NCBI GenBank assembly: GCA_016785225.1
Contig: JAFBJZ010000407.1
Span: forward strand, 806,001 to 870,000
From: Psettodes erumei
Lineage: Eukaryota > Chordata > Actinopteri > Pleuronectiformes > Psettodidae
Direction: 5' to 3'
Length of the DNA: 64,000 nucleotides
Within the stretch, counting starts at the first letter, position 1. Each line of letters starts with the position of its first letter. The position numbers and the translations under genes are program-made. Below, piece after piece: positions 1 to 13,797 of the stretch. The notes under the pieces are model-generated. The model ran no database searches, was not told the DNA's origin, and worked only from the letters and a program-made list of their open reading frames with translations.

Positions 1-3000
1 ATGGGAGATGATTATGGCATCTTTCTCACAGCCAGCTGAGACTGGGGGAGGGGAGGGGGGAGATTCCAAGACTAGAACAACAGTGCAACTCTAAATCTAA
101 CATTCTGAACCAGGCTACTGTGTTTAACCGAGTCCAGTGAGAGCGAGTAAAACTGATGAACAGCACATGCAGGGTAGAACCTGCTAATTCTGACAAGCCG
201 ACACAGAATCTGTTCACACATTTGTTTGACTGCTAGAGGGCGCCAGTCATCTTTGGATCACAACTAGAACCTGCATGCAAAAGTGCACCGGCAACACTGC
301 ATTACTTATCCAACAGTTCTGACGAAAGGAAATCTGGAAAAAAAGGGAAAAAAAACCAAGCATCTTTACTTGAACCTTGTAAAGAGGACGCAAATGACAA
401 CCTACATTTTAAATCATCAGTTTGAAAATGGGCCAAAAGCTCTAAAAGAATAATCTATTACAGATTCTTCATGTACACCAAACCCTTAGTGCAACCCTAC
501 ACATATAGCCCAATACTTAAATGGTGTATGTCCCAGAGGTTAAAATTCTAAATCTCCATTGATACACTGCAATGCAGTGGTGCTGCTGCCACTGGTTTCG
601 TGGTAACTGGTTATTTTCTGACAGGCTTCCTCCAGACAGCACCGGTGTGATAGAACCAGTTGACATTTTTATCATGATTTTGTCTTCACAGTGATAAATA
701 TTCGCCATTCATTTGCCTTTGACTGCTGCAACGACACAAGTCTCTCAACTTAGTATTCATGTGGACGAAGCATTGCTTTAAAGCTGCACTGATAGATTTT
801 TTTTACATGTCCAAAAGTCATAAACCTCCAATATTAACATTCAGTTGTTGTCATGTTTGTGTCAACCTGTTAGCCTCATTTTCACTCTGCTTTTAGCTCT
901 GTTTTGGTCTCCATCGCATCCCAAGGGAAATATTCTACTTACTTTATGCTCCATGTTAGAGTGATGGACTGTATGTTCACCCGCTAGTCACTAAAGCTGT
1001 CTATTCTCAGAGCAGCTTGTCAGACTTTTTTTTTTGCAAAATGTAAAAATGCATCAGTGTCTGCTATTGAAGATTTTTGACTGATTGATTGCCGTTACAT
1101 TTGCAGTTTATTTGAGGAGGTGGGTGAGGAAACAGGAAACAGCTGTATAGTTGCTGAGTGTGGAGTGAGCCATGCCAGTGCACATTAAAAATGTCTGCGT
1201 TACAGGGCAAACAAACAAAAAAAACTCCACTTTGAGTTGTTATATGATATACCAAACTCCAGGGTAGTCGAAAGAGGTGAAAACAAGCCAAATAACAATC
1301 TTAAAAAAATTATGCCCAAGAGACATTTGCACTGAAAACACCCTGAACTTGTTTTTCTCCACTCTCCCTGTGAAAGCTTGGTGAAGAGGAGCTCGCTCAC
1401 CCTCCACTTAAGATTTTTGCTTAGGAAGAGATGCCAGTGCTGCAGGGTCGTTACTGAGCACGTAGAGTTCACTTAGTCTGTCTTTAGCATGCAAAGTGCT
1501 TCAATAAAATGAAGTATGCTGATAAACCCTGGTTGATTCTGGCACTGTTTCATTAATGTTTCCTCTTTCAGCTGTTGGGCATTTGGGTGGGTGCTCATCT
1601 CACATCAATCCTGCCCATATTTTCTTTTTATTATAACCACACATCATGATCTGAGCTCTGCTTTCTGTCAAGTAGCCCTCATAAAATTGGATAATAATAG
1701 AAATTGTTCCACAGGCAATACAATAAATTTGCTTTTAAAGACACAGAGGAAGTACAGCTGCAGAGGCATTATGAAGTGCAGAGAGCGACTCACCTTGGTG
1801 GCACTGGATAATGTAGGAAACGCTTGCTTTACAAACCAAGACCTTGAAGATTGCATTATAGTGTAGAATCAATCAGAAAAGACATGTAGCACAGAAACAC
1901 TTTATCAGTGCCAGGGAGAGGCTCGATTGGAGAGTTAAACCTTCTTCTCTTCCCTTTGAACAACTTCTGGATGTGAAGGCGCTGGAACTGTATTAAATAA
2001 TTGAGAGTTGGAAGGTAATTGAGGACATAGATCAATAATATCTAGGGGGTTGTTCTCATTACGGAGATACCCAGACACTTCCGAAAGTTAGCGCAATGAT
2101 GATGAATCTGGAGAGAAAGGCGGAGAGAAAAAGGGAGGAAGGAGGAGGAGAAAGGGAGCAATGAGATCTAAAAATTTAACAAATGAGACCCATTTCCCAT
2201 CCCTGTCTCTCTCATCAGAGCATCATATCAAACCTTTGGTTGTGGCAGGTGGTTCGGCCGCCTCACATTTCAAAATGTCAGATCTCTGTGCTTAGAAATG
2301 GGGATCTTTCCAGGGAGCCTGACGGCTTCCCGGGCCCTGATTTCCCAGAGGATTGGCAGTCTCGACACGCATGGGCGTCTGTGAGCATTTAAACAGTCAA
2401 CCCCCCACCCCCACAACCCACCCAGCCTCCCAAACGGCACCCAGCTCCCTATTACAGCCGCTTCTATCCTTTCATCCACTATCTCCTCCCTGTTTCTCCT
2501 CCTCCATCAAGCACGCTCCGTTTCGGCTTCTATCACCTGTAAAAAGGGACTCTTTTAACTTTAACTTTTAAGGAACTTGCGGGATTAAACAAAGTCATTT
2601 CATTAAATGTTTACACTGCCTTAGCCACAAGTGAGGGATGTGAAGTCAATGAAGCTGGGGGGGGGGTTTCAAATCAGAGATGGTATCTTTTTCCCCCACC
2701 TGGGGTGAAAATTGGAGGCTGTGTTCAAACTGATAGAGTGTATTTGAGGGGAGCAGTTACTTTTCTACCTGTTTATCCCCGAGGGGCTCAGTGAGGAGAG
2801 GGAGAGCTGCTATTCATGCTCGCTCACATTGATACACGGCCACCTACACGTGTGAACTCATGTTTGTTTTACTGCACACGTGACGACCCTTGATTACATT
2901 AGATCCATGCGGTGGTTTCACTGCATTCAGCCTAACCTCCACTCTCAGCACTACTTAAATTTACTGAACTTAAACCTTATTCTAAGTTTAAGTCCTGAGC

Positions 3001-5087
3001 TCTTATTAAGATGCGCTTTGGTCAAATCGTGTTCGCTTTGAAGCTAAACTCAAATTGGCTCTCATATAACAAAAGGGCAACACCAAGGCCAGACTAACTT
3101 GTGTTGTGCCCTGAGGCAATAAGCTGGTGGGCCCTATTGACCCCTGTTTTTCCTATTGCATTGTGTTTTATCTTGTTACCCACCCATTAAGTACAAACTG
3201 TAGACTACACATAGCAACATTACATTTCACCCTGGGAAACGGGGAAATGACCCACACCACCTGCCGCAGGTCTGCTGTGTGTCATTTGAGTGTGACTTGA
3301 GTGTGCAGACATCATTACCACACCCATGGAATTAGCATTTACTCCTGATATTGGTATGTCCAAAGTCTATGTGGGGAACACCCATAAATCCGCAGAGAAA
3401 TCACAAAACACTGAGAGCACAGAGCTCCACCGAGGCTGAACGTTTCTCCAAAGTTTACATTTTACCTAAAATATCTCTTTTGATGATCATTAAAAATCTC
3501 CTATTTCACATTTGTGGAAGCATATGTTCCTGTTATGAAGTAAATATTATATTACTTTATTATTAATATACTTTACTAATATTACATTAATATTATTTTA
3601 TTAATTAATAGTATTAACATTCTTTTTTGAGAGAATATCCTCGAAAACCAATCCTGGATCCAGATACTGATCTGGATCACTCTCAAAGTTTCATGTTTTT
3701 TTGTTTTTTTTTTACGTTAGACCAGGCAGCACCTCTGGTAAAACTTTTAATATCTGTGCAGGCTGGGAAAACAATGAGCTGAAAGAGGCAGAAACACGTA
3801 ACAGAGGTGAGGAATGAGCATTGGCTTGTAGGTGGTACGTATTCCAAAATTTAAAAAAAGATAGTAGTTTATTAATTTACCACAAATCAACTGACTTTTA
3901 GTGAGCCTGGGGCTTTCGGGGACCAAGGGTTCTAGAGCCTTGGGCATTTGGATTAGTTAGCAGTTGGTAATTTAGCACTAACAAGAGCACATACAGTACA
4001 TGGATGCATGCACATATACACGTATGAATGGAGGTGTCATGGATTTGGATCTACTTCTTCTTCTTCTGTCTTCTTATCTAAACCTGTTTTTCCTCCTGTC
4101 TGTTGCTTTCTGCACATACAAACACCTACACACAACATTCAACCACGGCAACTCTCTGAGGTTTCGGGTCATCTCCCGTCAGCTGTTGTCCTGAGAAAGC
4201 TGCCCTCCAAGGACAGCCCAGGCTGTTTATAGTCGCCAGCCTTGGCGTCTCTTGTATCCACTCCACTTTAACATAGCCCCGGAAACTGACTGGGAAAGTG
4301 GTGATGCCAATGAGATCTCTCCCCCGCAACTCCCATCCTCCACTCCGAGTGGCTATTGTCTTCACCCCGGTCATATAAATCAGATGGTGTGCGAGAGCGG
4401 AGGAGGATTAAAAGAGGAAGAGGGAGGGAGGGACAGAGGAAGATGGAGTGGCGGAGAAAAAAGAGAAACGGGTCTTATGGCCAAACTGTCCTCTTCAAGG
4501 TCGTCACGGTGATTGGGTTGGTGTGAGGAGGATGGGGCTCAGGGAAATGAGAAAGCACAATGTCCAGTCGGCAGTGTGTGTCATTTGCTGCAAAACAAAT
4601 TTTATTTCTGGAGCCCTTCAGCCCTTCTGTTCTTTACAGCTCTTAAAGGAGCATAACAGCAATTTCAACACTATCTTATGGTGAAATACTTTATACATGA
4701 CCAAGTTTCATTGCGCTGCATGATTTGGGGTCGTTCGTCCTCCGCTGAAGAACTGCCAACCCATCTGTAAGAGGCCCATTACTGGGGTTCATCTTCAGTG
4801 AGCGGAATAGTATTTCAGAAAATTTCCCATCCTGTCAAGAAGATTGTTCCTCTGAATCCACGCCATACGCAGGATGTGACACATTTCATCCCAACGTGAT
4901 CCTGCGCTACGTCCGTAGCCCCTGTGTTCAAATGCACACATCAAGCAAATAGCTGTAACTGCTATTCTTGGTTCTCACTGGTGTGAGAGGAGGTGCGATT
5001 TGACATATAGCATATGTGATGGATACACCACCTGACCTTTCCAAGAAGGTCAGCAATGGTGGATATGGGAATTTACGCAGTCAAAAG
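1..5087. other. Intergenic DNA, no gene seen
   Basis: No open frame here shows a recognisable domain, and none is flanked by convincing splice sites. The stretch is ordinary AT-leaning fish intergenic sequence with short homopolymer runs (for example T at about 1026-1035 and G at about 2659-2667) and a C-rich patch at 2400-2430. A very AT-rich patch lies at about 3540-3610. Confidence 0.6.
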
Positions 5088-5495
5088 TTCGGTTCACCCA
5101 AATTACAAACATGTGTGCATTATATAGTGTTGTGTGTATATGAAGGCTATGATATTTCCTCACTTCTGTCTCATCGTTTCTGGCCATGCAGATTGGGTTT
5201 TGGAGATATCTGTGTTTCAGGCAGCTTCTGCCCAAATACATGGCGGTGAAAGAAAGTGGACTAAAGTGTTGACAGAAACCATATGAGCAATTTTTTCATT
5301 ATAAAGTATTTGCAATCCAAACTGTTCACAGCAAAGGCCTGTGGATTAGCCAGTGTGGTGATTTCATGAAACAGATACTGCTGTTGAATTTTTAAAATGT
5401 CATTTTTCAGTGCTATGAGCACCACAAATGACACGCCACTGACACCCACTGGGTGCAGGCAGAAATCTCAGACAAAGATATCTTTCCACAGATAT
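5088..5495. repeat. Dispersed repeat family, copy a (two halves in opposite orientation)
   Basis: The left part begins GGTTCACCCAAATTAC and contains a GGAGATATCTGTG block. The right part contains TTTTTCAGTGCTATGAGCAC and GCAGAAATCTCAG. These blocks recur at about 7.06, 8.19 and 22.4 kb. Judged against the other copies, the left half reads on + and the right half on -, so this copy looks like a fold-back or palindromic derivative of a non-autonomous element. No coding capacity was seen. The family name is not known to me with certainty. Confidence 0.55.
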
Positions 5496-5885
5496 TAAAG
5501 GACCAAGGTGTAGCATTTAGATGGTTCTTTATGGCAGCAATGGAATATACTGTAATATTTACCATGTTGTTTTCCTACACTGAATCAAGAGAGGGCCTTT
5601 CATGTTTTTACGTCACCTAAAGGCCATTGTAGGTTTTCATTGAAGTTCAGAAGGCTAGATGAGACAGTCATTTTTGCACCACACAATCTCACAATCATAC
5701 CTGCTTTGTGAAGCAGTTTATATGTAACTGTGTTGTGCAGCATTGCTAATAAGCTAAAAAAAAAAAAAAACCTTTCTCCATTACCTACTGTCTGGCTTTC
5801 TGTTCAGATGCAAAAGCTTTACACCAAGTTACACCACTTTAATCTTATAAAAAAATAAATTTCATCAGTTGTTTCCCTGCCAAGA
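5496..5885. other. Intergenic DNA, no gene seen
   Basis: Short AT-rich stretch with an A-run at 5757-5770. Nothing coding was seen. Confidence 0.55.
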
Positions 5886-5985
5886 AAGAGGTCAAGTGTT
5901 TTGCTCAAGGACCCTTCAGCGAGGCAGAGGACAGTCTTTAATCATTTGACGACACTGTTGCCCTCAAACCAGCACTATTTCATAT
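5886..5985. repeat. Possible MITE/SINE fragment
   Basis: The segment contains AAGTGTTTTGCTCAAGGACC followed by a CTTCAGCGAGGCAG block. This resembles the 'AAGTGTCTTGCTCAAGGACA' core found in very common teleost non-autonomous repeats. It is only about 100 bp long, with no terminal repeats or target duplication visible, so the call rests on the core motif alone. Confidence 0.3.
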
Positions 5986-7055
5986 TAAATAATGTTTTCC
6001 ATTTGTGACTGTGTTTTGTTAGACATGATTCTGGGACTCTTTTTTTTTGTTCCATGCAGTGTGAGCCTGAAAGAAAGAGAGCGACTGAGACCGAGTGAGG
6101 GAGGGGGAGAAAAATGGATGCCGGTGGCGGGTTTGTGAGAAAGAAGATGGGGAGGAGATGAGATTCCCCCTTATCTTCCATGGCAGTTACACTTTGCGGA
6201 TTTTTATCTCAGCTGGCAGAGAGGCATGTGAGGTTTGCTTCATCTAGCCTTTAACTGATTATCTATTTGTCAACATTTCTCACCATTTCCCCCTTTCAAA
6301 GCCCCCAGGGAGGCCTGGGAATATTGACTTCCACTCCTACCGAATATAAAGTCGGATTCCAAATTGAGTGCAGAGGCTCTTCTCCTGCCGGGGCCCGATC
6401 CTGTACCTTCAAGTATACACCGAGGCTCTAAATCAGAGTATTTAAAGATCGACCCCACGCACAACAATAGTGTGTCAATTACTGGACACCTCATGAGTAA
6501 CATACAGCCTGTGACTGAGGGGAAACTCTGGCAGTAGTTGGCTTGTAGGAGGCGAGGAGCTCCAGCCGCAGCACTCCCAGCTCACGGCTGATTTCCCATT
6601 CATTGCGTATTAGCCAGAGAGTCATTCCTCTGTCCTCCCCGAGACCATGTATCTGGACAGTCTGAAACAAACAATTCAACAAGCTGAAAGGCTTAATACG
6701 ATTAAAATGCGATGAGCTACGTCGGTGGCGGCCGCCAGTGTGCGTAAATGGATTACTAATGGGGAACAAAAACGAATAGCGGTGGGGAGAGAGGGGGGCA
6801 GACCTGGATGAAGTGTGACTCCTATTCTGATGCAGTGAGCATATTGTGGTGGGAAAATAAGCAATATAAATCATGTCACTGTCCCAGATGTAAGGAGTCA
6901 TTAAATTTCTCAAATGAGTGAATTTCAGATAACCTCAGCGCATGTCCCTTTTGAAATGAATTCCACGACAATAAGGCCATGTCTCATTAATTTGATTAAA
7001 TGAATTATTTGCCAGCAGAGATTGTCCATTGCTCTGACAATTGTTAGTACGTTAA
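5986..7055. other. Intergenic DNA with a possible conserved element near 6930-7045
   Basis: No coding signal was seen. Two overlapping open frames on the - strand (within 6491-6913) have low-complexity, domain-free translations. The segment at 6930-7045 has several ATTA/TAAT cores (ATTAATTTGATTAAATGAAT) and no repeat character, so it could be regulatory. That is inference only. Confidence 0.4.
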
Positions 7056-7300
7056 AGGGTCAGTTCACCTGAATTACAGAAAGCATATTTTTTCACTCCT
7101 TCCTCTTGTTGTCAAGCCATGCAGACAGTTTCAGGTTTGCTTGATCATAGGATTTAGATACTGGTCTCTCTCCAACCCAGTACAATGTAAGTGAATGGAA
7201 TTATGCTTTTAATGCTCACTACATTTAAAAATAGTTTTTTTAATAGCAACTTGATTTTTCAGGAACAGTGTCACAGTTCGTGTGGACTACTGCTTATGAA
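7056..7300 (+). repeat. Dispersed repeat family, copy b
   Basis: The copy starts near CAGTTCACCTGAATTACA and continues with CCATGCAGACAG, ACCCAGTACAATG and AATGCTCACTAC. It then runs into a TTTTTCAGGAACAGTGTCAC block. The same block order is seen in the other copies, diverged. It is non-coding and is probably a non-autonomous transposable element remnant. Confidence 0.5.
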
Positions 7301-8184
7301 TGAATTTGGATGGTAAAGGTGCCAATACTCTAAGCCAGCAGCCAGCATAGCATGAACAGTAATCAGTGTGAACAAATAATCAACCGGCTCTGACCATTTA
7401 CGGACAGATGACTGTCACACTGTCACACAGTGGCTTCCTGATTGAACTAGACAACATATTGTTCCCAACAAAGCTGCACATTTCTTCCACAGACTCCCCG
7501 TGCAGGAAAAGAGCCACTTTAAATAAAAGAAGCAAAGCCTGCTTCAAGCAAAGCCACCTTCAAGTGGCCTACGTGTCTCTTTGCAGTGCACTGTACAGCC
7601 ACCTTCTTCTGCATACTTTTGCTGTCAATGCTCTGCTCACTCTTTTCCTGCCACGCCACTCGCTTACTGAATCATATGCTGTTATGACGACCGCTCTTCA
7701 TGCAGCAAAACACTCAGCATCCACCTGTGGGCGCTGAGTCTCAGTTTCCCTCGGGGAGACATCGTTATCAACACTCCCCTCTCCCATCTGTGCTTGGTTT
7801 GATTTGTGTACTCTTATGGGGAGTGACAAGGTCATACTCTAAGTGCTAACATCAGTGCTGTACAAATTCTACTTTGACATAATAGCTCATTCCTCATGAG
7901 GTGACTGACATGCTTACCTTACCATACATACCCAGACACCTACCTCACACCCATTAAGGAACATCTGTTACCATGTGACCAAAGTCAGTTGCACTGAGGT
8001 CAGAAAAAGTAAATGGACCTTGATTAAAGATATCTTGGAACATTAGAAATCTAACATTCCACTACTTTGTACAGATAAGTGCTAACATGGCAGACAAGCC
8101 ATAGATATTGCTTTCAACACTTTTTCAGTGGAACTATACTTTCTTGCACCAAAGAAAGCCCTGGGAAAAAAAAAACCCAAAAAC
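7301..8184. other. Intergenic DNA, no gene seen
   Basis: An open frame at 7408-7737 (+) has no recognisable domain and no splice context. Nothing else was seen. Confidence 0.5.
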
Positions 8185-8375
8185 TTATGACATGGTCTGT
8201 TGATTATTCAGAGTAATGGGGGACTGTTTCTGGAAAGACACGGTGCTCTTTAAACTTTTAAAGGTAATTTTTCAATGCCATGAGCACTGCAATTAAAATT
8301 CCATCCGTGTTCATTGTATTGGGGTGGCAGCAGAAATCTCATAGATGGCCACTGCTTGTACTGCAGATCCAAATA
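8185..8375 (-). repeat. Dispersed repeat family, copy c
   Basis: Read on the - strand, it has GAGATTTCTGCTGCCACCCC, an ACAATG block, GCAGTGCTCATGGCATTGAA and CTTTCCAGAAACAGT. This is the same block order as the right half of the copy at 5.1-5.5 kb. It is truncated at the end corresponding to the TTCACCCAAATTAC terminus. Confidence 0.5.
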
Positions 8376-11300
8376 TTGAGATGAAGATTTGAAATGAAAG
8401 AACTATAAAATACCCTCTTGAATTCAAAAGAGCAATACATTAGGCCACAGCCTTTCCTCCCGAGTGGGGACTCTTCTCTTCTATTTACAGTTCTCTGCAG
8501 ATCCTGGTTTTGTATAGGACAACACACACTATATTAGATGTTGTGTTATGTGTTTGGGGACTGGATGGATGCTACCATCTCTTCAAATGTATTCTCATAT
8601 CAACTGGGCTATTTCTGCCATTGTTTCCTTTTTTTGGGCCAGAAAGCGAAGATCTGTCTCCGGTCCCTCAGATTCTCTGAGCCCGCAGGCAGTAATAAAC
8701 TACAGACATGTTTTTTCAGCACCAAATTCCACCTTCGCTGCCCCCTCTTTGCGACACAGGCCATATCATTATACTCACAAGCAACAACAGCAGCAACAAA
8801 AAATGCCTCTGCAATCTCAGTGTTGTAAGGAATTTCTCCTGCCCGCTGTCAGCCGCTTCTATCTAGGCATCTCTGCAGTCCAGACTTACACCGAATGCAC
8901 AAAATGACAAAAGAAAATCCGCAGTTGTGATGAATGTACTCATGTTTTTTTTTTTTTTTTTGCTCTCTGTGAGGAAGAAGAGAGGAATGGAATTTGAGGA
9001 TTTACTCGGAGCTGGTTGAGAGTGTTGTGAAAGAGCCAGTCTGATAAGAAAATACAGCCTGACCTAGCGCACAACTCCTCTGTTAACATGAGTGAAGTGA
9101 CACAGGTAGTGAGTGCAGACTACAGTGTGAGTTTTTCTGGCTGCGGTCCCAGGAAGCTATTGATCCTCATCGTTCCGAGCTGCGGGTCTGCTGCTGGTTT
9201 CCTCGTGTGCATCTGGTTGCCTGGCTGTGGAACGGATGAGGGAGCGAGGTGGGGCGGGCGACAGTGCAGTGTACAGCGGGCAATCCGAAGGCGCGCCTCG
9301 CTCTGATTCTTTCATCCTCTCTGAGTGCTCGTCTGCAGGCGTGATCCACAAGCAACGCTAGATGGCGGTGTTTATTTCTGGTGGGGAGCCTAACCTGTCA
9401 TGCAGATAAGTACTAGGGGGGGAAAAAAAGTTGCACTCTTCAATTAAGATATTGATATTCCTATGCAATATAACAGCACCCACACACCATTAACTGATAA
9501 ATGTTCTTGTTTCAAATGGGACTTCTAGTGTTTAAGCGGCACAGTATTTTTTCATGTATTGATTTTTGAATTAGTCTGCATCGGGATAAGCTTTTTTTTT
9601 CAGTTTTGCTCATACAAAGCACCATTTGAGCACAATTCTCAGCTTCCTTCATTTGCTCCCCAGGGATACCGCTCTCTGCGATGTGCTGGATAAAGCAAAC
9701 AACGGAGCCTTTCCAGAGGGTGTGACTGAGCTGTCTCCTGCTGCCATTAGACAGACAGGGGAATGCAGACGGAGCTCGTTGCACCAACTTAAGCAAGCCA
9801 TTGATATGCTATTGCCTGGCAACAATAATTTGCCTGGCATAATGTGAAAATTGGACTGCAGGACTCTGTGTTCCTGCCCATCACGAAGGTGCTGTTGAGC
9901 GTGTTTGTCCCCTCTCACCATGCTCATTGGAGCAATCAGAGCAAACACAGCCGTACACACCCAGCTGAGCACCACAGCAAAACCAAACTTTCAAAGATGG
10001 CAACTGGAGCCCTTGTTTGTCAGTAGAAGGCATTGGACCAGTCTTGGACCACTCTCCATGGATCAGTCAAAGCAAATGAATAGACTTGAGTAGGACACAG
10101 TGGCTGAACTTAATGGGATTCTGATATGGGTATTTGTGTATGTGTGCGTGTATGACAGGCAGGTTGACGTGGTGCCGGGGGAGACTTCATTTCACCAGAC
10201 CTCTGTCCCTCTGTCCCCTTGTCTTGTCTCCTTGATGCTGCTGTCATATCCACTGCACACACACACAGAAGGTTTGAGAGACTGTTCACATTTGAGAGGC
10301 CGGAGAATAAACTCATCAATAGAGAACCACTGTTATCTGTCATCCTGTCCACCTCTAAATGTTACACTGGCTTTGTAAATTGGCACAGAGCATCTTGTGA
10401 CAAAAGGGTAGATTTGTCTCTGTCCCATCTTCACCCCCAAACGACAGTTCTGGTTTATTACAACTGTGGTCTTGTTTGTGGTGATGGTTTTGTCCATCAT
10501 GTCATTTAGTTAGGATAACATTGTGCTCACCTAAGGGAACACAGAGATATTACAAAAGTCCAAGAAACAGAAGCAATCAGAGTGTAGGACAGATTTTCCG
10601 ATAAACCATTTTCAATAAGAACATCTAAATTATGTTATTGGACACAAAACACCATTTTGGTTTCATGAACCACAAAATGTCTAACTGCAGTTTGTGCAGT
10701 TAAAATTTTTACCTGGAGGTTTGTTCAAAACAGAACACAAGAAGGGAAGACAGGAAGTATAAGTCCCAAGAAATGCACCAGGAACAACAAGGCAATGAGA
10801 GGGCAACAACAGCTGGTCATATCAGTGACAACAGATGAACCAACAAAGACTGAAGGAAAGATCAAGACAATATACTGTGTACACACCAAGACACACATGC
10901 CAACACATTACGACAGGGCAGACAATAGACTACAGGAAGTAAAGCAACACCATACATGCAAGGAAATCATTACCAAAATAAAACAGGAAATTAACCAAAA
11001 CTGAGTCTGAGAAGAAAACCATATGTTTCTCAAGAAGTTTCTTGGGGCAGGCCATGACAGGCTGGTAAAAGAATGGTAAATTGTTCAACAAATGGTTAAA
11101 CAGGTCTGACATTACAAGGAAACGTAAACAGTAAGAATAACAAGTTAATACTTGACTGGTGGTCATACATTTGGAATAAAGTCAGGAAATGACTGAAAAT
11201 AATAATTAAAATGATCACTTCATTTGTGGCAAGAAATCCTTGGAGATTAGTGACATATTATCTGTTGGGGTGATGATGGGAAAAATCTTTAACCTCGTTA

Positions 11301-13775
11301 CCATCATCATTACCATTACCATTACCAGGAGTAATGGCTATGATACTATAAAAATAACACCAGAGTTGTAATGAACCGGTGTGATCTCCTAGCAGCATGT
11401 CAGAGCAGGAAACACATACACACACTAACACAGGGACGGGATGGTTATGAAGACAGTGATGCAGCCACATAATTCACCTCTGCCATCTGTAATAGGCAGA
11501 CCGACATGGGCGAGGCATCTCATTCTGCCGCGTCTGACCTCACGTCGGCTCCGCCAAGGTGGGTGTCACCTTACTCAGAAATGAGGCGTCGTTCTCTCTG
11601 GAGGATCATTGGCCCCCTCTGCTTGACGACAGGGCCCAGGAACGTACCAGAGAGGCGGAGAGGTACGAGGGTGATAAATCGGAAGAGGCAGCGCGGGTGA
11701 GGGGAGGGAAAACAGAGGGATCATGGAAGGAAGAGAAGGAGGAAGAGATCTGGTGAGAGAGAGGGATGGGGGGATATTGCAGCAGGAGTGTGGGAAAAAA
11801 AAAGGGGTAGATTTGATGCAGAGGAATGAAGGGTGTCGAGGTGAAGCAGTGCATCAACCCCCTCTGTTTCATCTCAGCAAGACTGCAGCCTCGCTCAACC
11901 TCAGACAGCAGAAAATAGACTGAGCCATTAATCTGTGTGCAGAACTGTGCAGACCAGACGAGCAGACCTGTAAACCCTGATCCGAGGTCAGTTTTTTTTT
12001 TCTTTCTCTGAACAGCTGAGTTCAGGGGTGGCAGATTGCAAGAGCTGGCCCTCAATCCACAGCGTGACACAGCGCCGCCACCTCACCAGTCACGACAACT
12101 CGTTGAGTCATTGTGGTTTCCAAACCACGACCTAGCAAATCATTAAAATGATGCCTGCTGATGGAGATCAGGCTGTAAAAGCTGTTGTTACAGAAAGTAA
12201 AGAGTACAATTTTGACTATTAGCAGCATTTTCAAAATCTGTTTGTCCTCATCTCACAAATACACAATGGTTTCGTGTGCTGCCTCTACTAAATATTGTAG
12301 GAAAATGTTGAATTATTTTCAGTATATGAGGGACAAACATGAGGAAATCCTCCCTCAGTATTACCTGAGACTCTAAATCCAAATCTTAACACACAAGAAG
12401 TGACAAACAGAAACTGATAAATATTTTATGAGCATACACGGTGTCAAGTCAGCTTTTAGCTCTTCAGCTTTTAAAAGGCTGACTATTTTCAGCTTCTAAA
12501 CGGAAGACACTTTCACTCTCATGAGAGAAAGTTGCATCTCTCTTTTTATTTATTTATTTATTTTTTTTACCTTATTCCTCTTTCATTTCTTTTGCTTCAG
12601 GCTTTGCAAATCATATGTGACATAATGTTTTTTTTCTGACTTGGCCCTAAATATTAAAGAAGTGCTCACAAACTGGAGGCTTCCGGGTGGCCGCTGTTAA
12701 CGGCCTTTTAGTTTCCTCACCACTTTTCCTTGACCTTGATGGAAAACATAAAGGAAACAGGTGAAGGAGAATTTGTGAGGACTTAGGATAAGACATCCGT
12801 GGTGCTCAGAGAATCCGACTGGACTGAACTTAGGCTTTTCTTTAAACAGGCCTTATTTAGCACATTGGCAATAAGTACAGTGCCAAAACTCAAACTTAAT
12901 AACAGAATCATAGAAACGCACATTCTAAAAAAAATGTGTTTATAAATAACAAGCATAAAAAACTCCCTAGGATCCATTCTTCTTTGCCACTCTAAACAGA
13001 AAGACATGTAACTTCTTATGAAGGCTACTGTTTAGCACAAGTTTTGTTTGAAACAATCATTTATTGATCAATTGCATGGCATCGGATGGTTTCGTCAGCA
13101 CATTGATACCTGATGCTATAATTTAAGCAGCATCTGAGGATTTCTATCAGATTTTTGTCCATTGAGCTTGGTTACAAGTGAGCATGAGAGTATTTGTAAT
13201 CAAAGTCTTACTTGTCATCCTTAGGCATAAATATAACAAAGGCAGATCAGGGAGACACTACAGATGCAATTTTGGAGTATTACAGCTGGAGATGGAGTTG
13301 AAAAATATGAGCTGCTTACATTCAAGGTTTCCTAAATCTCTTTGTCTCCCACTCTCTCATCGTCTCGACACACACTTAGAATCTTCCCGTCCTTTCATAA
13401 GCCACAATAAAGACAACAAATTGGGAATGTGTCAACTGTGTTCATGTGACGTTAGCGAGGGAGAGCAGGCGCATGAAAGAGGGAGGGACACAAACCAATT
13501 ACAGGCATTGATTTACTTCCAGGCTGCCTTATGGGCAGCTTAGCTTGCTGGTCAGGTTCCAGGTAATTCAGGGGATTGCATCCATCGCCGTGTACTTCAG
13601 TTATCACTGCAATCCCATCTCAGCCTCCGTGAAAGCACGTGGTGAGACAGGAATATTAATAAGCAGCCGTGGCGTGCAAAGTCTGGGCCCATAGGATCTA
13701 ACATGATCCACAGTGACATCAATTCCCTCCGTCTCCACTCCGAGGGGCCACTGTTTCATGTTTCATATTCTGCCG
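8376..13775. other. Intergenic DNA, no gene seen
   Basis: Several open frames of 60-150 codons occur, the longest at 11606-12070 on the - strand, but their translations are rich in Ser, Pro and Leu and show no domain. A T-run lies at about 8945-8961 and an A/T-rich tetranucleotide patch at 12545-12568. The stretch 13505-13745 is non-repetitive and of even composition, and could be a conserved non-coding element. Confidence 0.5.
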
Positions 13776-13797
13776 GTGTGTGTGTGTGTGTGTGTGG
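13776..13797. repeat. (GT)n microsatellite
   Basis: About 11 uninterrupted GT units. It lies inside an apparent long open frame and is one reason that frame is not accepted as a gene. Confidence 0.9.

Noticed and set aside
11606..12070. 154-codon open frame on -
   Set aside because: It is produced by purine-rich sequence read on the other strand. The translation is Ser/Pro/Phe-rich with no domain.
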